The position numbers and the translations under genes were made by a program. 64,000 bases of DNA. Origin: Akanthomyces muscarius. Taxonomy: Eukaryota; Ascomycota; Sordariomycetes; Hypocreales; Cordycipitaceae. The notes under the pieces are model-generated. The model was given only the letters and a program-made list of their open reading frames with translations. It did not search any database and was not told where the DNA came from. The DNA is taken from contig NC_079244.1 of NCBI RefSeq assembly GCF_028009165.1, positions 62,001 to 126,000 on the forward strand. Reading direction: 5' to 3'. This document shows, one piece after another, positions 23,536 through 33,776 of the stretch (positions are counted from its first letter, which is position 1; the number at the start of each line of letters is the position of its first letter).

Positions 23536-26199
23536 GAATAGTCTCGAGCGCTTTTTTAAGGTGCCTCAGAGTGTAGATGATCGTGAGAGACGGGGGAGCT
23601 ACCCAAATCAATTATTGACAGGAGGATCACCTAACGACCGCGCAAAGGCAGCCGGCCGTACTGAGACTGGTGCACCATCATTGCAACAGCCCACCGCTCG
23701 CGACAAGGGTCTACATCCATTCACTGCAAGCCACCAAGCTATGACCAGTGCGGTTGGGAGCAAGGGAGCACGGGAGCTAGCGAGGGGTGGTCGTGGTGCG
23801 TGTGGTGAGCTGGCTAGCGCAGCTTTGGCGTCGGGTTGTGCCGCCGATTCCTAAATAGTTCCCCCCGGCCACGACTCTCGGGCCGAAACGCGATAAACAC
23901 GCAGAGTTCCATTATTACGAAGGACCGGCCTGGTGATAATCAAACTATACACGGGTAAAAGAATTTGGACAAAAACAAGAATACGGAGTAGAGATATTAT
24001 TGAACCATTTGCTATCGCACTTGTCGCATCGTACTGGCCGCCCCTGCTGAAACAGACTGCAGGCTGGCGGATCAGCTGGCTGCGGCATGCAGTTCCCGAC
24101 CAGTGCAGTACTACAATGGGAATATGAGGGGTTGGAAGGGAACTTTTGATCTTGAATTTGTAACCCCAGTAAGGGATCGGCAACAGTTTTCTCGCACCCA
24201 TCAACTAACTGCCTAGTTGTTCCCGGGGGACACAGTATTTCTAGTAGCTGCAAGCTGGGATCTTTCAGCTCCCCCCCAACCCCCCCCCCCGGGCTGAATC
24301 CTTCTGACGCAATAGAGCGCGGGCCACATGCATTTATCCGCAATCTCACAATCCTTTCCCCGTCCATCCAGAAATTCATCGCCTCATCAAATCCTTTTTC
24401 GGTCACGCCTCGTGCGGCGGCAAGCTCCCCGACACCAGCCTAGTGTGCAACCATCACGTTGAGGTCGGCCTCGGCTTGAAGGGTGAGATGCGTGCAGAAG
24501 TCCTAAATGCTTTATATACCCTATTACACCCAGATCAACAACCCCCCTCCCCCCAAGTTCTTAGAACAGCATCTCTATTCACAGCCTCATGGGCGCGTCG
24601 TACTGTAAAATTCAGTGTGGAGTCTCTATGGCTGGCCGCATTAGCATCAAAACGCACTACGTCCTTTGGCACGCCACAGACGTTACTCGTGGACAGGCAC
24701 GTTGTGACTCCAGCGAGGCTTTCACACTCCTCAGTAGAATGAAAGTGGGCTTCATTACAGCCTATTTATATAAAAATGTTGTCAGTTTAGCTCCTAGACT
24801 TCTCCTTAGAAAACGGGCACTTACAATTGAGGCAATTTCAACGACTCGGTATGCTGTAGACTCATTAAGGAAGAATGAGCACACGGGAACAGTATCTGGC
24901 CTGTTGCCAGCTTACTTTCCGCAGTGCTCGCCTCCCCGCCAGCGGTGCAGCTACACTGGTGTCGTTCAAAACCACTGTGCATTTGACCAGCAGTCGAACT
25001 CTATTTTCAGTCCCGGTGAAGCAAACCACGCGCTGGGCTACCGCAGAGTAAGAGAAAGGGTTCAATAGCATCATCCTAATTCTGGAGAAGAAACTCGCCG
25101 AAAGTGATCGCAATATCGAGGAATTCGTCCAAATTTTGAATCAAGACCTTCGCGTGACGAAGCTCGGTGACTGGAAGGACTCCAGCGTGACCTCCTACCG
25201 CGCACCCCACCAGATGATGTTTTACTATTTACACAACAACAAATTGCCATTGGCACAGCGTCATATAAACCGTTGCTCAATTTACGCAATGAGTATAGAG
25301 TATGTCGCTACGCCGGCTCTTCCTTGAGGAGAAACACGCAGCGCAGTGACCACTGATGGTGTGCGCATTTGGGCTGACTTGCTGTTCCCAGCGGCGGAGC
25401 TGTGCACGACGTGAACAAATTCCTCCATAGACATTATGACAGGCGGCTCTCTCGTCACAGGTTACCGCTGCACCCATGGCTCCAGGTTCATTGAGGCCGC
25501 CCTGGCGCCGGACTAACTAGTCTAATGTTAATGGTACAGAAGAAGGCGTATCGGTGCATGGCCGCGCTTACAACGCGACGCCTAAGAAACGCTGAGCATG
25601 GACCAAGAGAGGGGAGCTGTTGATGAGCCTGCTACTGCTAAGAAAACCAAGCGTTAGGCTTGGACCAAGTGGGAGGACGCCGTCGATGAGCCAGCTGCCG
25701 AGAAGGCAAAAGAGGATACTAGAGGGAGTTTACGTGCAAGCTGAACTGGACTGTCCAATCAGTAGATCTTGCCATTTTGCGGACGACGAAAATATCATCA
25801 AGAAACTTCCCCGATGTCGCCTCCCTGCTACGTTTATACGGCTTTCAGTGTTCATCTTATCCCTCAGAAAATTGGTTCCGCCCCTTTATTCACATAGGAG
25901 AAGGTGCCACGGTTGTTGCTCTTAGAATTTGTTTTGGATACATTCATTAGCCAGTCTTATATTAAAGGGATGTCGCAGCTGGCCTGGTCAAGAGCCTACC
26001 CACGACCAGAACTTCATCTGCATATGGAACCTCACGCAGCCAGAGACGTCATACCGCTGCATTGCCCGCGCCTTTCGCATATTTCGCGTGCCATAAGAAC
26101 CTCTCAGGGTAACGCCATAACCCCAAGCATTGTTTCCTATCCTAGCCAGGCGATTGTGTGTACTTAGTAGATTATTAGTTCTGTGGCGATGTTAGCCCG
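23536..26199. other. 2.7-kb gene-poor stretch
   Basis: No convincing gene. Visible items are C-rich runs near 24271-24290, a minus-strand open frame at 23945-24406 with several Cys but no recognised family, and a short degenerate internal repeat at about 25595-25710. In the repeat, plus-strand frames read AWTKREGAVDEPATAKK and AWTKWEDAVDEPAAEK in succession, separated by a stop. The last could be the decayed edge of a gene with a repeated WTK motif. Confidence 0.3.
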
Positions 26200-26545
26200 A
26201 GACGAAACATCGCTCATTAAACAACCCCACTCCACAGCGCCAGAGCCACTGGCAACGCAGGCAACGCCGAGTCCAACTACGGCCATCAGGGCAGGGGACT
26301 CTGTTCCAGGGCGGTAGATTTAACGAACTGCAACAAAGTAGTGGATAAGTTGAAGAATGCTGGCAAGGTATATTGCCCTGGCGGGAAAAGGAAAATCGTG
26401 CGGTATAAGTGGTAATGACATTTGGGCCGCTTCTTACAAAATCCGCGGCAATGGTAAGTGCGACGACTACACTCCGTGCGGGAGTTGTCACGTTGGCAGT
26501 GGATGTTTGATTTTAGCTAACTACTCCAGAAATTCAAATATATAG
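26200..26545 (+). pseudogene. Fragment of a KP4-like killer toxin gene, frameshifted
   Basis: Two adjacent frames together show a cysteine pattern that resembles secreted KP4-family proteins (calcium-channel-blocking killer toxins, widely found as KP4-like genes in filamentous fungi). The first part is in frame 1, about 26269-26395, with a GRGLC region and a YCPGG motif. The second is in frame 2, about 26390-26545, with a run of further Cys and a CGSC motif. The frames are offset by one base at about 26390-26405, where frame 1 soon stops. No signal peptide or start codon is visible upstream, and the C-terminal end looks incomplete. Described as a broken remnant; no product is expected. Family assignment is by motif pattern only. 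Confidence 0.35.
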
Positions 26546-26788
26546 CCAAAAAGGCTATCCCAAAATGGCGATTTTTTTCCGCATGACTTAATCTATACCC
26601 ACTATAGTTAATACAGATCGCGAACTCTACCAATAGGCTACGGCTGCGGCAGAGTAGTAATAATAACGCGTCCTCTTAGTGCTTATTGCCCCTAAAACGG
26701 ATCACGACAACCAACAAATATATCGAAACGACAGTTACATTCTTAAATAGCGATTCTTTCCACTCCGTATTAACCCTAAGAATCAGCT

Positions 26789-28144
26789 ATGCCTCGTACT
26801 GGGTACAAATCCAACAACGCCTTGTCGATTGAGCTTGATCGATGGCAGACTTTTACGCCAGGAGACGTCATCTCTGGCATGGTGCAACGCACAGCGCCTT
26901 TGGTGGACAACAATACGACCGTCACTCTGCGACTCTTCGGGAGAGCAAAGTCGAAGATTACTGTGAAGCACCAGCACGGGTCAAGCAACTACCGCAACCG
27001 GTTCAACTTCTTTGACGACAGCAGCGCTTGGACACTGTTCGAGGGTCCCCTCCAGGTGAGCAGCGACACCCAATCTTGGCGGTTCGAAGCCCAAATACCC
27101 ATCAAACCTGCCGCATCAGCGCTGGCGGCCACCAAGAACCCAGACACGTCATTCTTGCCTCTTGATCCTCAGAATATTGAGGGCAGCACAATTCCAAGCG
27201 TCTTTTACTACAAGGGAGCCAACTTCTGGAGCTCCACGACGGTGATTGCTCATGTCGAGTACTACCTCGAGGCAGAGCTGAAGCCGTCCAAGGGGTCATC
27301 GTGCAATGCAACACTCCCTCTTTTCGTTTACACCCCCGGCTCATATTTATCGGCCAAAGACACTAGGTTTGATATGGTGCCGATTTCTGAGTGCCTGGAA
27401 TTACCCCCTTCCCTTGTGGCGCCAAACGCACACGGTCTTGGTGCCAAGAAGAAATCCTTCTTCTCGCGCTCCAAAGTTCCAGAATTCAGGTTCAACGTCA
27501 ACGTCGGTTACCCAGCACAGGTGCAGCTAGGAAATGAAATTACATTTTTCATAGGGGTCGTTCCTCTTGGAGAAGATGCAGATATCACTGAGCAGAAACC
27601 GTCCTTGACCTTTCGACTCGAGGCATTCGAGTTGACCCTTAAGTCGACCACCAACGCGGTCTGCCCAGGAACTTTTTCGCCAAAGCGAGTTGCAGTAATG
27701 GAGAAATATACTTCTAGTACGAAAGATGTTTTGAAAAACTTGGGAGATGCCATTTCGTTACCATTTGGGCTGGATTGCAAGCCGCTCAACATCGGAAATG
27801 TGCTTCAGCTTGTACTGGAGAACGACGGCATCTACGTCGCCGGACAGCGGATCGGAAAGGCGTTCAAGCCACAGCTGGCTCCCGATTTCACAACATTTTG
27901 CATAAGCCACACGCATCAGATATCTTGGGAGCTACGCGTGGAAGTATGTGGAAAAATCAGAAAGATTGCGGGCGAAGCGAGCGTCCAGCTGCTCGGCCCG
28001 AGCCGGGAGAAGATTGAGGCGACCATGTCAGAGCTGAGTGATGACGAGAAAAAAGAACGGCTTAAGCTAATAATGGGCGCAACGGAAACTGGTATAGAAG
28101 GGCTTACAGTAATAAGCGATATTGTGCAAGCTTTCGCCTCTTAA
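26789..28144 (+). CDS. Arrestin-fold (arrestin_N-like) domain protein
   Basis: Single exon, 451 residues, starting MPRTGYKSNNALSIELD. The N-terminal half is a beta-sandwich of the arrestin N type: a ligand-like SIELDRWQTFTPGDVISG start, VTLRLFGRAKSKI, the FEGPLQVS strand and YYLEAELKP. The second half (from about residue 220, EFRFNVNVGYPAQVQLGNE) fits the arrestin C-like sandwich. There is a short helical acidic tail (SELSDDEKKERLKLIMG). Fungal arrestin-like proteins of this size usually lack PPxY motifs, and none is visible here. Role is probably trafficking or scaffolding in the cytosol; the partner is unknown. AUG context and the preceding 240-bp AT-rich leader suit this start. No introns. 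Confidence 0.75.
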   Translation: MPRTGYKSNNALSIELDRWQTFTPGDVISGMVQRTAPLVDNNTTVTLRLFGRAKSKITVKHQHGSSNYRNRFNFFDDSSAWTLFEGPLQVSSDTQSWRFEAQIPIKPAASALAATKNPDTSFLPLDPQNIEGSTIPSVFYYKGANFWSSTTVIAHVEYYLEAELKPSKGSSCNATLPLFVYTPGSYLSAKDTRFDMVPISECLELPPSLVAPNAHGLGAKKKSFFSRSKVPEFRFNVNVGYPAQVQLGNEITFFIGVVPLGEDADITEQKPSLTFRLEAFELTLKSTTNAVCPGTFSPKRVAVMEKYTSSTKDVLKNLGDAISLPFGLDCKPLNIGNVLQLVLENDGIYVAGQRIGKAFKPQLAPDFTTFCISHTHQISWELRVEVCGKIRKIAGEASVQLLGPSREKIEATMSELSDDEKKERLKLIMGATETGIEGLTVISDIVQAFAS

Positions 28145-29074
28145 TGGTTGGAGCATGGGACCAGACCGCATCCAATTGAAGGAATGATAGCGTACCGCGA
28201 TACAAAGATTTCATTACCATAAGCAACACTAAATCAAATACGTTATAATTGGTTTAAATCTTTCGTCTCGGTGGTTTGTCGTTTGCTTCCGGTCACGCTG
28301 TCTTCGAAGTTTGAGTCTGACCTGCCGCCCACGATGGAAGCGATGTCAACGTTGCCATTTCCGGCATCGTCTCGTATCACACCAATAAACAGCATATTAC
28401 CAGCCGCCGGGGTTGATGCATTGATATAGTACACACGACGGTGGCCCTCGTATCACTTGCAGAAATGGAAAATAGCAGAACAATGTAGATTTATGCGACC
28501 ATCCGCAACCGATGGCAAGTTGCAAGTTGCGAAAAGAAGCGCAGCCAGACAAAAATTGTGATATTCTACCAATGAACTTAGAATTGGAAGACTTGGACGA
28601 TTTGAAGCCATTGCGTACATGGAATCCGATCTTTTATGCCCTCGGCCTTCTGCCCTCTGCCAACAAGCTATGTAGAATGCGATGTGAGTGTGTCCACTTT
28701 TGTGTTTATACTATGGTAGTCACCGCCTCGCTGGCACGGCCACTTGGATGGATATCATTATCCAGCTCGCCATGCTCTGTTTGTAAAATAGCATGGCATC
28801 GCTGACTAAAATCGAGCGATGACTGCCCAGCAGAAGAAACCAAATCCCGTGTCTGAGCCCTATCTCACAACGCCTGCGGGTTGTTCTTAGCTACGGCGTG
28901 CAATGCGATTACTGCCCTCTCACACCACTGCCGGTAAATATGTCCTGAGTGTCATTTTGCAACGTACAGGGCGCCAACAAAACCTGATAAGATTCTGTTT
29001 GCCACGAGTCCGATCCAACTGCCGCCTATTGGAATGAAACACACCAGAAAGCTGACAGCTACCCACGTTCGGGC

Positions 29075-29106
<32 letters not shown>

Positions 29107-29314
29107 GCTATATTATGTGTGCACTTGGGCCGCATCGTTGCCGTTACAAGAAGGTGGACGGTGGTGGAGCAGCTGAACTCGATAAACCTGACTAACGTTT
29201 TTATGTTGATAGAACCTTCGCTCATCGGCGGACACAAATCTTTTCCAACACGTCTATTTACCTGTCCATAGCCAATCAGTCCGTCGCCTTCTCCCCGCCC
29301 ATCATTATCACCCT
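28145..29314. other. 1.2-kb spacer with a 23-T run
   Basis: No gene is supported. A T homopolymer at 29082-29104 (interrupted once by C at 29081 and preceded by six T) lies about 210 bp upstream of the Nudix start. It could act as a nucleosome-excluding promoter tract. Confidence 0.45.
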
Positions 29315-29899
29315 ATGTCTCAACTCGCATTTGGGCGCAATGTGGCCGACTTCAACGTATCCGAAAAAGAATGGCTCGCCATTCACAACAAGCACTTTGA
29401 TGGCCTCCACGCGAGCGCCATCGTTTTTGACTCGTCCGTTCACGCCTTCTCTTCCGCGCGAATCCTACTTGTGCAGCGTGCCGCCCGTGACAGTATGCCC
29501 CATAAGTGGGAGCTCCCTGGCGGTGCCGTTGATGGAGATGACGTGACGATTCTTGATGGCTGTGCGCGGGAGCTTCGAGAGGAAACCGGTCTGACGACTA
29601 TCCGTATTTTGCGGCGCGTCACGGAGGGTGCTGGCGGCGAAGCCCTTACTGTATTTACGAATTCGAGCGGGAAAAGGATTTTCTGCAAATTTGTGTTTGA
29701 GGTGAATGTGGCGGACGGCGCGGAAATTGTGCTGGACCCGGACGAACATCAGGATTGGGTGTGGGCGTCCGAGGAAGAAGTGGTTGAGGGCAGGGTTGGA
29801 GGCGAAGATGGCAAGTTTATTCCACTAACAGCGCCGCATGTGCGACGGATTATCATGGAGGCATTCAAATTGAGGAAGGAGGACGAGGCGCAAATATAG
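29315..29899 (+). CDS. Nudix hydrolase
   Basis: Single exon, 194 residues, cytosolic (no signal peptide). The Nudix box is clear at about residues 70-92: GGAVDGDD, then eight residues, then RELREETGL. The RE-EE-G core that binds the metal ion is intact. The position usually held by the first Glu is occupied by Asp residues, and one residue is inserted relative to the standard G-x5-E-x7-REUxEExGU pattern. The upstream strand RILLVQRA and the downstream FCKFVFEVNV and HQDWVWASEEEV segments fit the fold. Such proteins cleave nucleoside diphosphates linked to another moiety; the substrate is not predictable. It converges on the GH3 gene with only 41 bp between stop codons. Confidence 0.88.
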   Translation: MSQLAFGRNVADFNVSEKEWLAIHNKHFDGLHASAIVFDSSVHAFSSARILLVQRAARDSMPHKWELPGGAVDGDDVTILDGCARELREETGLTTIRILRRVTEGAGGEALTVFTNSSGKRIFCKFVFEVNVADGAEIVLDPDEHQDWVWASEEEVVEGRVGGEDGKFIPLTAPHVRRIIMEAFKLRKEDEAQI

Positions 29900-29940
29900 T
29901 TATGTTATATTTCATCCAGAACTGTCATAACCACAAGTTC

Positions 29941-31047
29941 TCACGCCCACAGCTTGCTACGCATCGCCACAATCCGTTTCGTCGCATCATCGAACTGCGT
30001 CCTGCTTAGCCTTCCCGACTGGACACCACTCACCAGCGCTGTCCTAATTGTATCGCCCTGCGTCACATTCCGTCCGCTCGCCAGAAGCAGGTCCATACCG
30101 GCCTCGGCTGCCAATTTCGCCGTCTCCTCCGCACTGCCGAAGCCCTTGAGCGAGCCCGCCTCCATGGCGTCCGTAATCGTGACGCCTGCGAAGCCTAGCC
30201 GGCCGCGGAGCTCATCCTGTACCCACTTGTTGGAAAGACCGGCCGGGCGCCCGTCGAGCGCGGGATACACGGCCCAAGACAGCATGACGAGCTCGACGCC
30301 TGCGGCAATAGCCTGCACGTATGGAGCCTCATCGATGTGTCGGATCTCATCGAGAGACAGTTCCAGCGTCACAGGACGTTCGTCGGTGTTGGCGTCGTGC
30401 GAGGCGGCGCCCAGACCGGGAAAGTGTTTGGCCGTGGCAGCGACGCCGGCGGCTTGCTGGGCCTTGATGAACGGCACGACGGCATTGATGACTGCTTGAG
30501 AGTTATTTCCAAACGACCGACCATAAAAGTCCAAAAAATCACCAGCTTGGCGATACACGCCCAGAACTGGCGCCAGGTTCGCATTATTGTTGAACTTTTT
30601 CAACGTTGCCGCCGCACCGGCTCCTGCCGCTTTGCCCGCAGCCGCTGCGTCCGCCGACGCGCCAACCTGTTTCGCGGAGAGTTTTGGCTCATCATTCTTC
30701 ATGCGGCGCACCTTTCCACCTTCCTGGTCCGTCGAGATGAAGAATTTTACATCCGCCCCGGTAGTCCTTTTTAGCAGTGCGGGCGCTGGGGAAGCGGCGT
30801 AAGCTTTCCGCAGCGTTTCCATGGAAGCGGCGGTGTTGGAGTCGACGTTCTCGCCAAACAGGATGATACCCCCTACGAGGCCGGCCCTGGTGAGCTGGAC
30901 TAGCTGCGCGGGGGGCGTACTGGACGAGGGGAAGGAGTAAATGACATGCTGGCCGGCGAGGATGTCGAGATCGGAGGCGCCACGGCAGGGTTTGACTTGG
31001 GTAGCCAGGAGCAGCCCAAGAGAGACGACAGTTTCAACGAAGCGCAT
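29941..31047 (-). CDS. GH3 NagZ-type beta-N-acetylglucosaminidase, probably secreted
   Basis: Single exon, 368 residues, one GH3 domain, the size of bacterial NagZ rather than of the larger two-domain fungal beta-glucosidases. A hydrophobic N-terminus (residues 4-24, ending CRGA) looks like a signal peptide. NagZ landmarks are LVGGIILFGENV (57-68), DQEGGKV (107-113), KHFPGLG (207-213) and TITDAMEAGS (290-299), whose Asp293 would be the nucleophile. The acid/base loop after KHFPG normally carries Asp-x-His; here the aligned residues are Asp218-Ala-Asn220, so the His appears replaced. NagZ enzymes release GlcNAc from GlcNAc-MurNAc peptides; fungal GH3 relatives act on chitin oligomers. It is on the same strand as the AmiE-like gene, 760 bp downstream of it, and like that gene has no introns. 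Confidence 0.85.
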   Translation of the reverse strand: MRFVETVVSLGLLLATQVKPCRGASDLDILAGQHVIYSFPSSSTPPAQLVQLTRAGLVGGIILFGENVDSNTAASMETLRKAYAASPAPALLKRTTGADVKFFISTDQEGGKVRRMKNDEPKLSAKQVGASADAAAAGKAAGAGAAATLKKFNNNANLAPVLGVYRQAGDFLDFYGRSFGNNSQAVINAVVPFIKAQQAAGVAATAKHFPGLGAASHDANTDERPVTLELSLDEIRHIDEAPYVQAIAAGVELVMLSWAVYPALDGRPAGLSNKWVQDELRGRLGFAGVTITDAMEAGSLKGFGSAEETAKLAAEAGMDLLLASGRNVTQGDTIRTALVSGVQSGRLSRTQFDDATKRIVAMRSKLWA

Positions 31048-31807
31048 TTTTTATCGCAAATTGTAGATAAGAGTCTGCGATTGGACTCGCTAGAGGAACA
31101 GGTTCTTATTTAAGTTCAACTGAGTCAAATATCCTGGCATAACGCTGTAAACCCGGAGGCATCGCAGATACCCACTAGCCCATCTTACCTCTCCACCCGA
31201 GTTTTCAGCTCCGCGATGGGGACGTGCAGAATTCCAGGGAACAGAGCCCTGATCTGTAACCTTGTCATGTCATTGTTCATAGTGGTTGCATCAACGTGGC
31301 ATGGCCGCCGTGTGCAGTAATACCGTCCAGATCTTGACCAAGCCTGGACGGCAGTCTTTTCGCGCGGGACCTGGCCTCTGTGCGGTAATTCAAAAAGGTC
31401 GCCATGAACGCTTCAACACAATGTGAGAGCGTCAAGGGAATACTTCGCTCATGTTCTTAATCAATGGTATACGATGATGATGCTTACATTGCACAAGGTT
31501 TCCTCGAATGTAAGCAAGATCTAATTCGGCACTTGTAGCTGCTTGACTCGTCGGCCCGTTTACATCGTTTCGCTCGCTCCACGAGGAGATCGACACGGCC
31601 TGCTGGCCTGTTACATTGCCACATTGCCAAGGGTAACGTTAGCGGGCCGGTCAGCGCCGGGAGGTTTCCGCATTTTATAGAAGTGCTCGGCGTTTCGAAT
31701 CCCAACCTGTCGGAATTATTGGGCGATAAAATGCGAGCATGTCTTACACGAGAAAAAGAACATGGCAGTAATAGATATATATGTGTTCCTCTAATGCATG
31801 AGTTGGC
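31048..31807. other. Spacer between the GH3 and AmiE-like genes
   Basis: The 760 bp should hold the promoter of the GH3 gene and the terminator of the AmiE-like gene. No ORF or motif is convincing. Confidence 0.4.
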
Positions 31808-33124
31808 TTAAGGAAACTCTACCGTCCGCCCCAGCGCCGTAGCCACCCAAGCCCCTAACGTCTCCCTCGCGGCATTATTGCTGCTCCAGTTCCGCGACGG
31901 ATGCACTCGATTCGCCAGATGCACAAACACCGTGCCGCTCGCGCGGTCAATTACCAGCGACGTGCCCGTGAAGCCAGTGTGGCTCGCTGCCAGGAGATTC
32001 GCCATCGGCCCTGCCGTGTAGTACTGATTCAGCTCAAAACCCACGCCGTGCGCGTTGCGGTCGCCAAACCGGGCATTGAAGTTGGTAAAAATGAGGTCGA
32101 CCGAGCTCTGGCTCAAGATTCGTTTGCCGCCATAAGTGCCGTTGTTGAGTATCATTTGCCCAAACTTGGCCGTCTCCAGCGCCGTTGAAAAGAGCCCCGC
32201 GTGCCCGGACACGCCCGACAGCGCCCACGCATTCTCGTCGTGTACGGTGCCGCGCACCGGTTGCGGGCGCGGCGGCTCGTACCCTGGCAGCACGCCGGCT
32301 TGAAATTCTTGCGTCGCCATGCGCCTGTAGTAAGGAAACTGGCTGCCCTCCACATTGCCGCGATTGAAAAAGGTATCTGGCATACCGATGGCAGAGGTAT
32401 ATTCTTTAATAACGTCGTCATGTTGTTTCCCGGTCACCGCCTCTACGACGAGCATCAATGTCATAAAGTTCAAGTCTGAGTACAAGTATTTGTCACCCGG
32501 CGCGTTGATGGGCTTGGCGGACAGGATTGCGTCGATGCGCGACGCGTAGGTTGGGAATTGCGGCGTCCACAGTCCAGCCGCGGGGTCCGCATCGAAACCG
32601 CTTGTGTGAGTCAGAAGCTGCAACAGCGTGATTTCTTGTTTTCCATTGACGCCAAACTTTGGCAGCCAGGTGACGACGGTGCCATTGAGCGTCACAAGTT
32701 CCTTGTCCAAGCAACGCAATACCGCCACCGTTGTGAATAGCTTAGTGAGGCTCGCCATGTCGTAGATGGTGTCAATAGTCGCGTCTTCTTGCGTCAACGC
32801 AGGCAGTTTGTCGCCGCTGTAGCCATTGACTGCGGCCCAGAGATTTCGCTTCCCAAAGGCAAAGTGGCTAACGATTCGGCCCTTGCACGCAATGAGTACA
32901 GTTCCGCCTGGCTCAATGGGCAGAATTTCGTTGTGTGTCGGGGCACCCCAGCTTCTGGCATTCGTAAAGTGCGATATATTGCTCACCATATCTTTCAACG
33001 GCTTTGACAACATGCCGACCGATTCTGGGGTTCCAAAGCGCAGAACATCAGAGCATGAACTCGCCGCGGCCACCGTCACCAGAGCGTGGAGAATGGTGAA
33101 CAACGTGGAGATAGAGCCCTTCAT
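31808..33124 (-). CDS. Secreted serine beta-lactamase-fold hydrolase, AmiE/YbbE-like
   Basis: Single exon, 438 residues with a clear signal peptide (about 1-22, ending AAASS). It has the class-C beta-lactamase/penicillin-binding fold. The nucleophile motif SxxK is Ser125-Leu-Thr-Lys128 in YDMASLTKLF, the YxN-like element is YSDLN (215-219), and an HTG box (HTGFTGTS, 382-389) stands where KTG usually is. The segment GTVHDENAWALSGVSGHAG (292-310) is characteristic of the bacterial YbbE/AmiE group. Bacillus subtilis AmiE is an N-acetylmuramoyl-L-alanine amidase and is encoded beside nagZ. In this window the partner gene also codes for a NagZ-type enzyme. The actual substrate may instead be an ester or amide of other origin, since many fungi have esterases of this fold. 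Confidence 0.82.
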   Translation of the reverse strand: MKGSISTLFTILHALVTVAAASSCSDVLRFGTPESVGMLSKPLKDMVSNISHFTNARSWGAPTHNEILPIEPGGTVLIACKGRIVSHFAFGKRNLWAAVNGYSGDKLPALTQEDATIDTIYDMASLTKLFTTVAVLRCLDKELVTLNGTVVTWLPKFGVNGKQEITLLQLLTHTSGFDADPAAGLWTPQFPTYASRIDAILSAKPINAPGDKYLYSDLNFMTLMLVVEAVTGKQHDDVIKEYTSAIGMPDTFFNRGNVEGSQFPYYRRMATQEFQAGVLPGYEPPRPQPVRGTVHDENAWALSGVSGHAGLFSTALETAKFGQMILNNGTYGGKRILSQSSVDLIFTNFNARFGDRNAHGVGFELNQYYTAGPMANLLAASHTGFTGTSLVIDRASGTVFVHLANRVHPSRNWSSNNAARETLGAWVATALGRTVEFP

Positions 33125-33776
33125 GGTAATGTGTTACGACTGAGGCCAACGAACAAGATCGTGGAGCCAGAAAGAGTAAAGTACTGGTAGGAAGAGGAAT
33201 AGAAATCTCGCAAGATTTCTTCGTTACCGGCAAATCGGTGTAGTTGTGAGCGCACTTACAACGTAGTAGACTGTGTGGAGTGGCGGGGTGCTCCGACGGA
33301 AGTTTATGCCGTAGTTGCACTGCGGCTGAATAGTCCTCGGAACTTGTCATCTAGCGTGCCCTTAGGTGTTGCCTGGGAATATGCTTGCATCACTCATGAC
33401 GCAATTTGGAAACTGCTTCGCTACTTCTCGCTGATGCGCTCGATGGCCTTGGTTAGACGTTTTAGTAGGTCGATATATATTGCACGCGCAGACCAAGTAG
33501 CGTATCGGCGGGATTGTTCTACTATGTTTGTAGTAAATCGACCAGCTGTGATTTTAATTTTCAACCCGACTATTGACCTGTCAAATTACAAATTTTCGCA
33601 ACTCGCTAATACGAACCGAAAACACTTCGATGTCGGAGACTCTCAGAAAAGTAAGGCGTGCTTGCGGCCCAAATTGCAAATAATGTCAGTCACAACCCCG
33701 CTCCGATGTATGTCGTCAACTTCAAGATATCAACATACCCCGTGCCCACAGTCCTGTCGTAATACAAACCCAGTAA
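33125..33776. other. Promoter spacer of the AmiE-like gene; no gene
   Basis: It contains the upstream region of the AmiE-like gene (33.1-33.3 kb) and the downstream end of the monooxygenase gene. An open plus-strand stretch at 33275-33850 overlaps the monooxygenase 3' end and has no recognisable domain. Confidence 0.4.
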
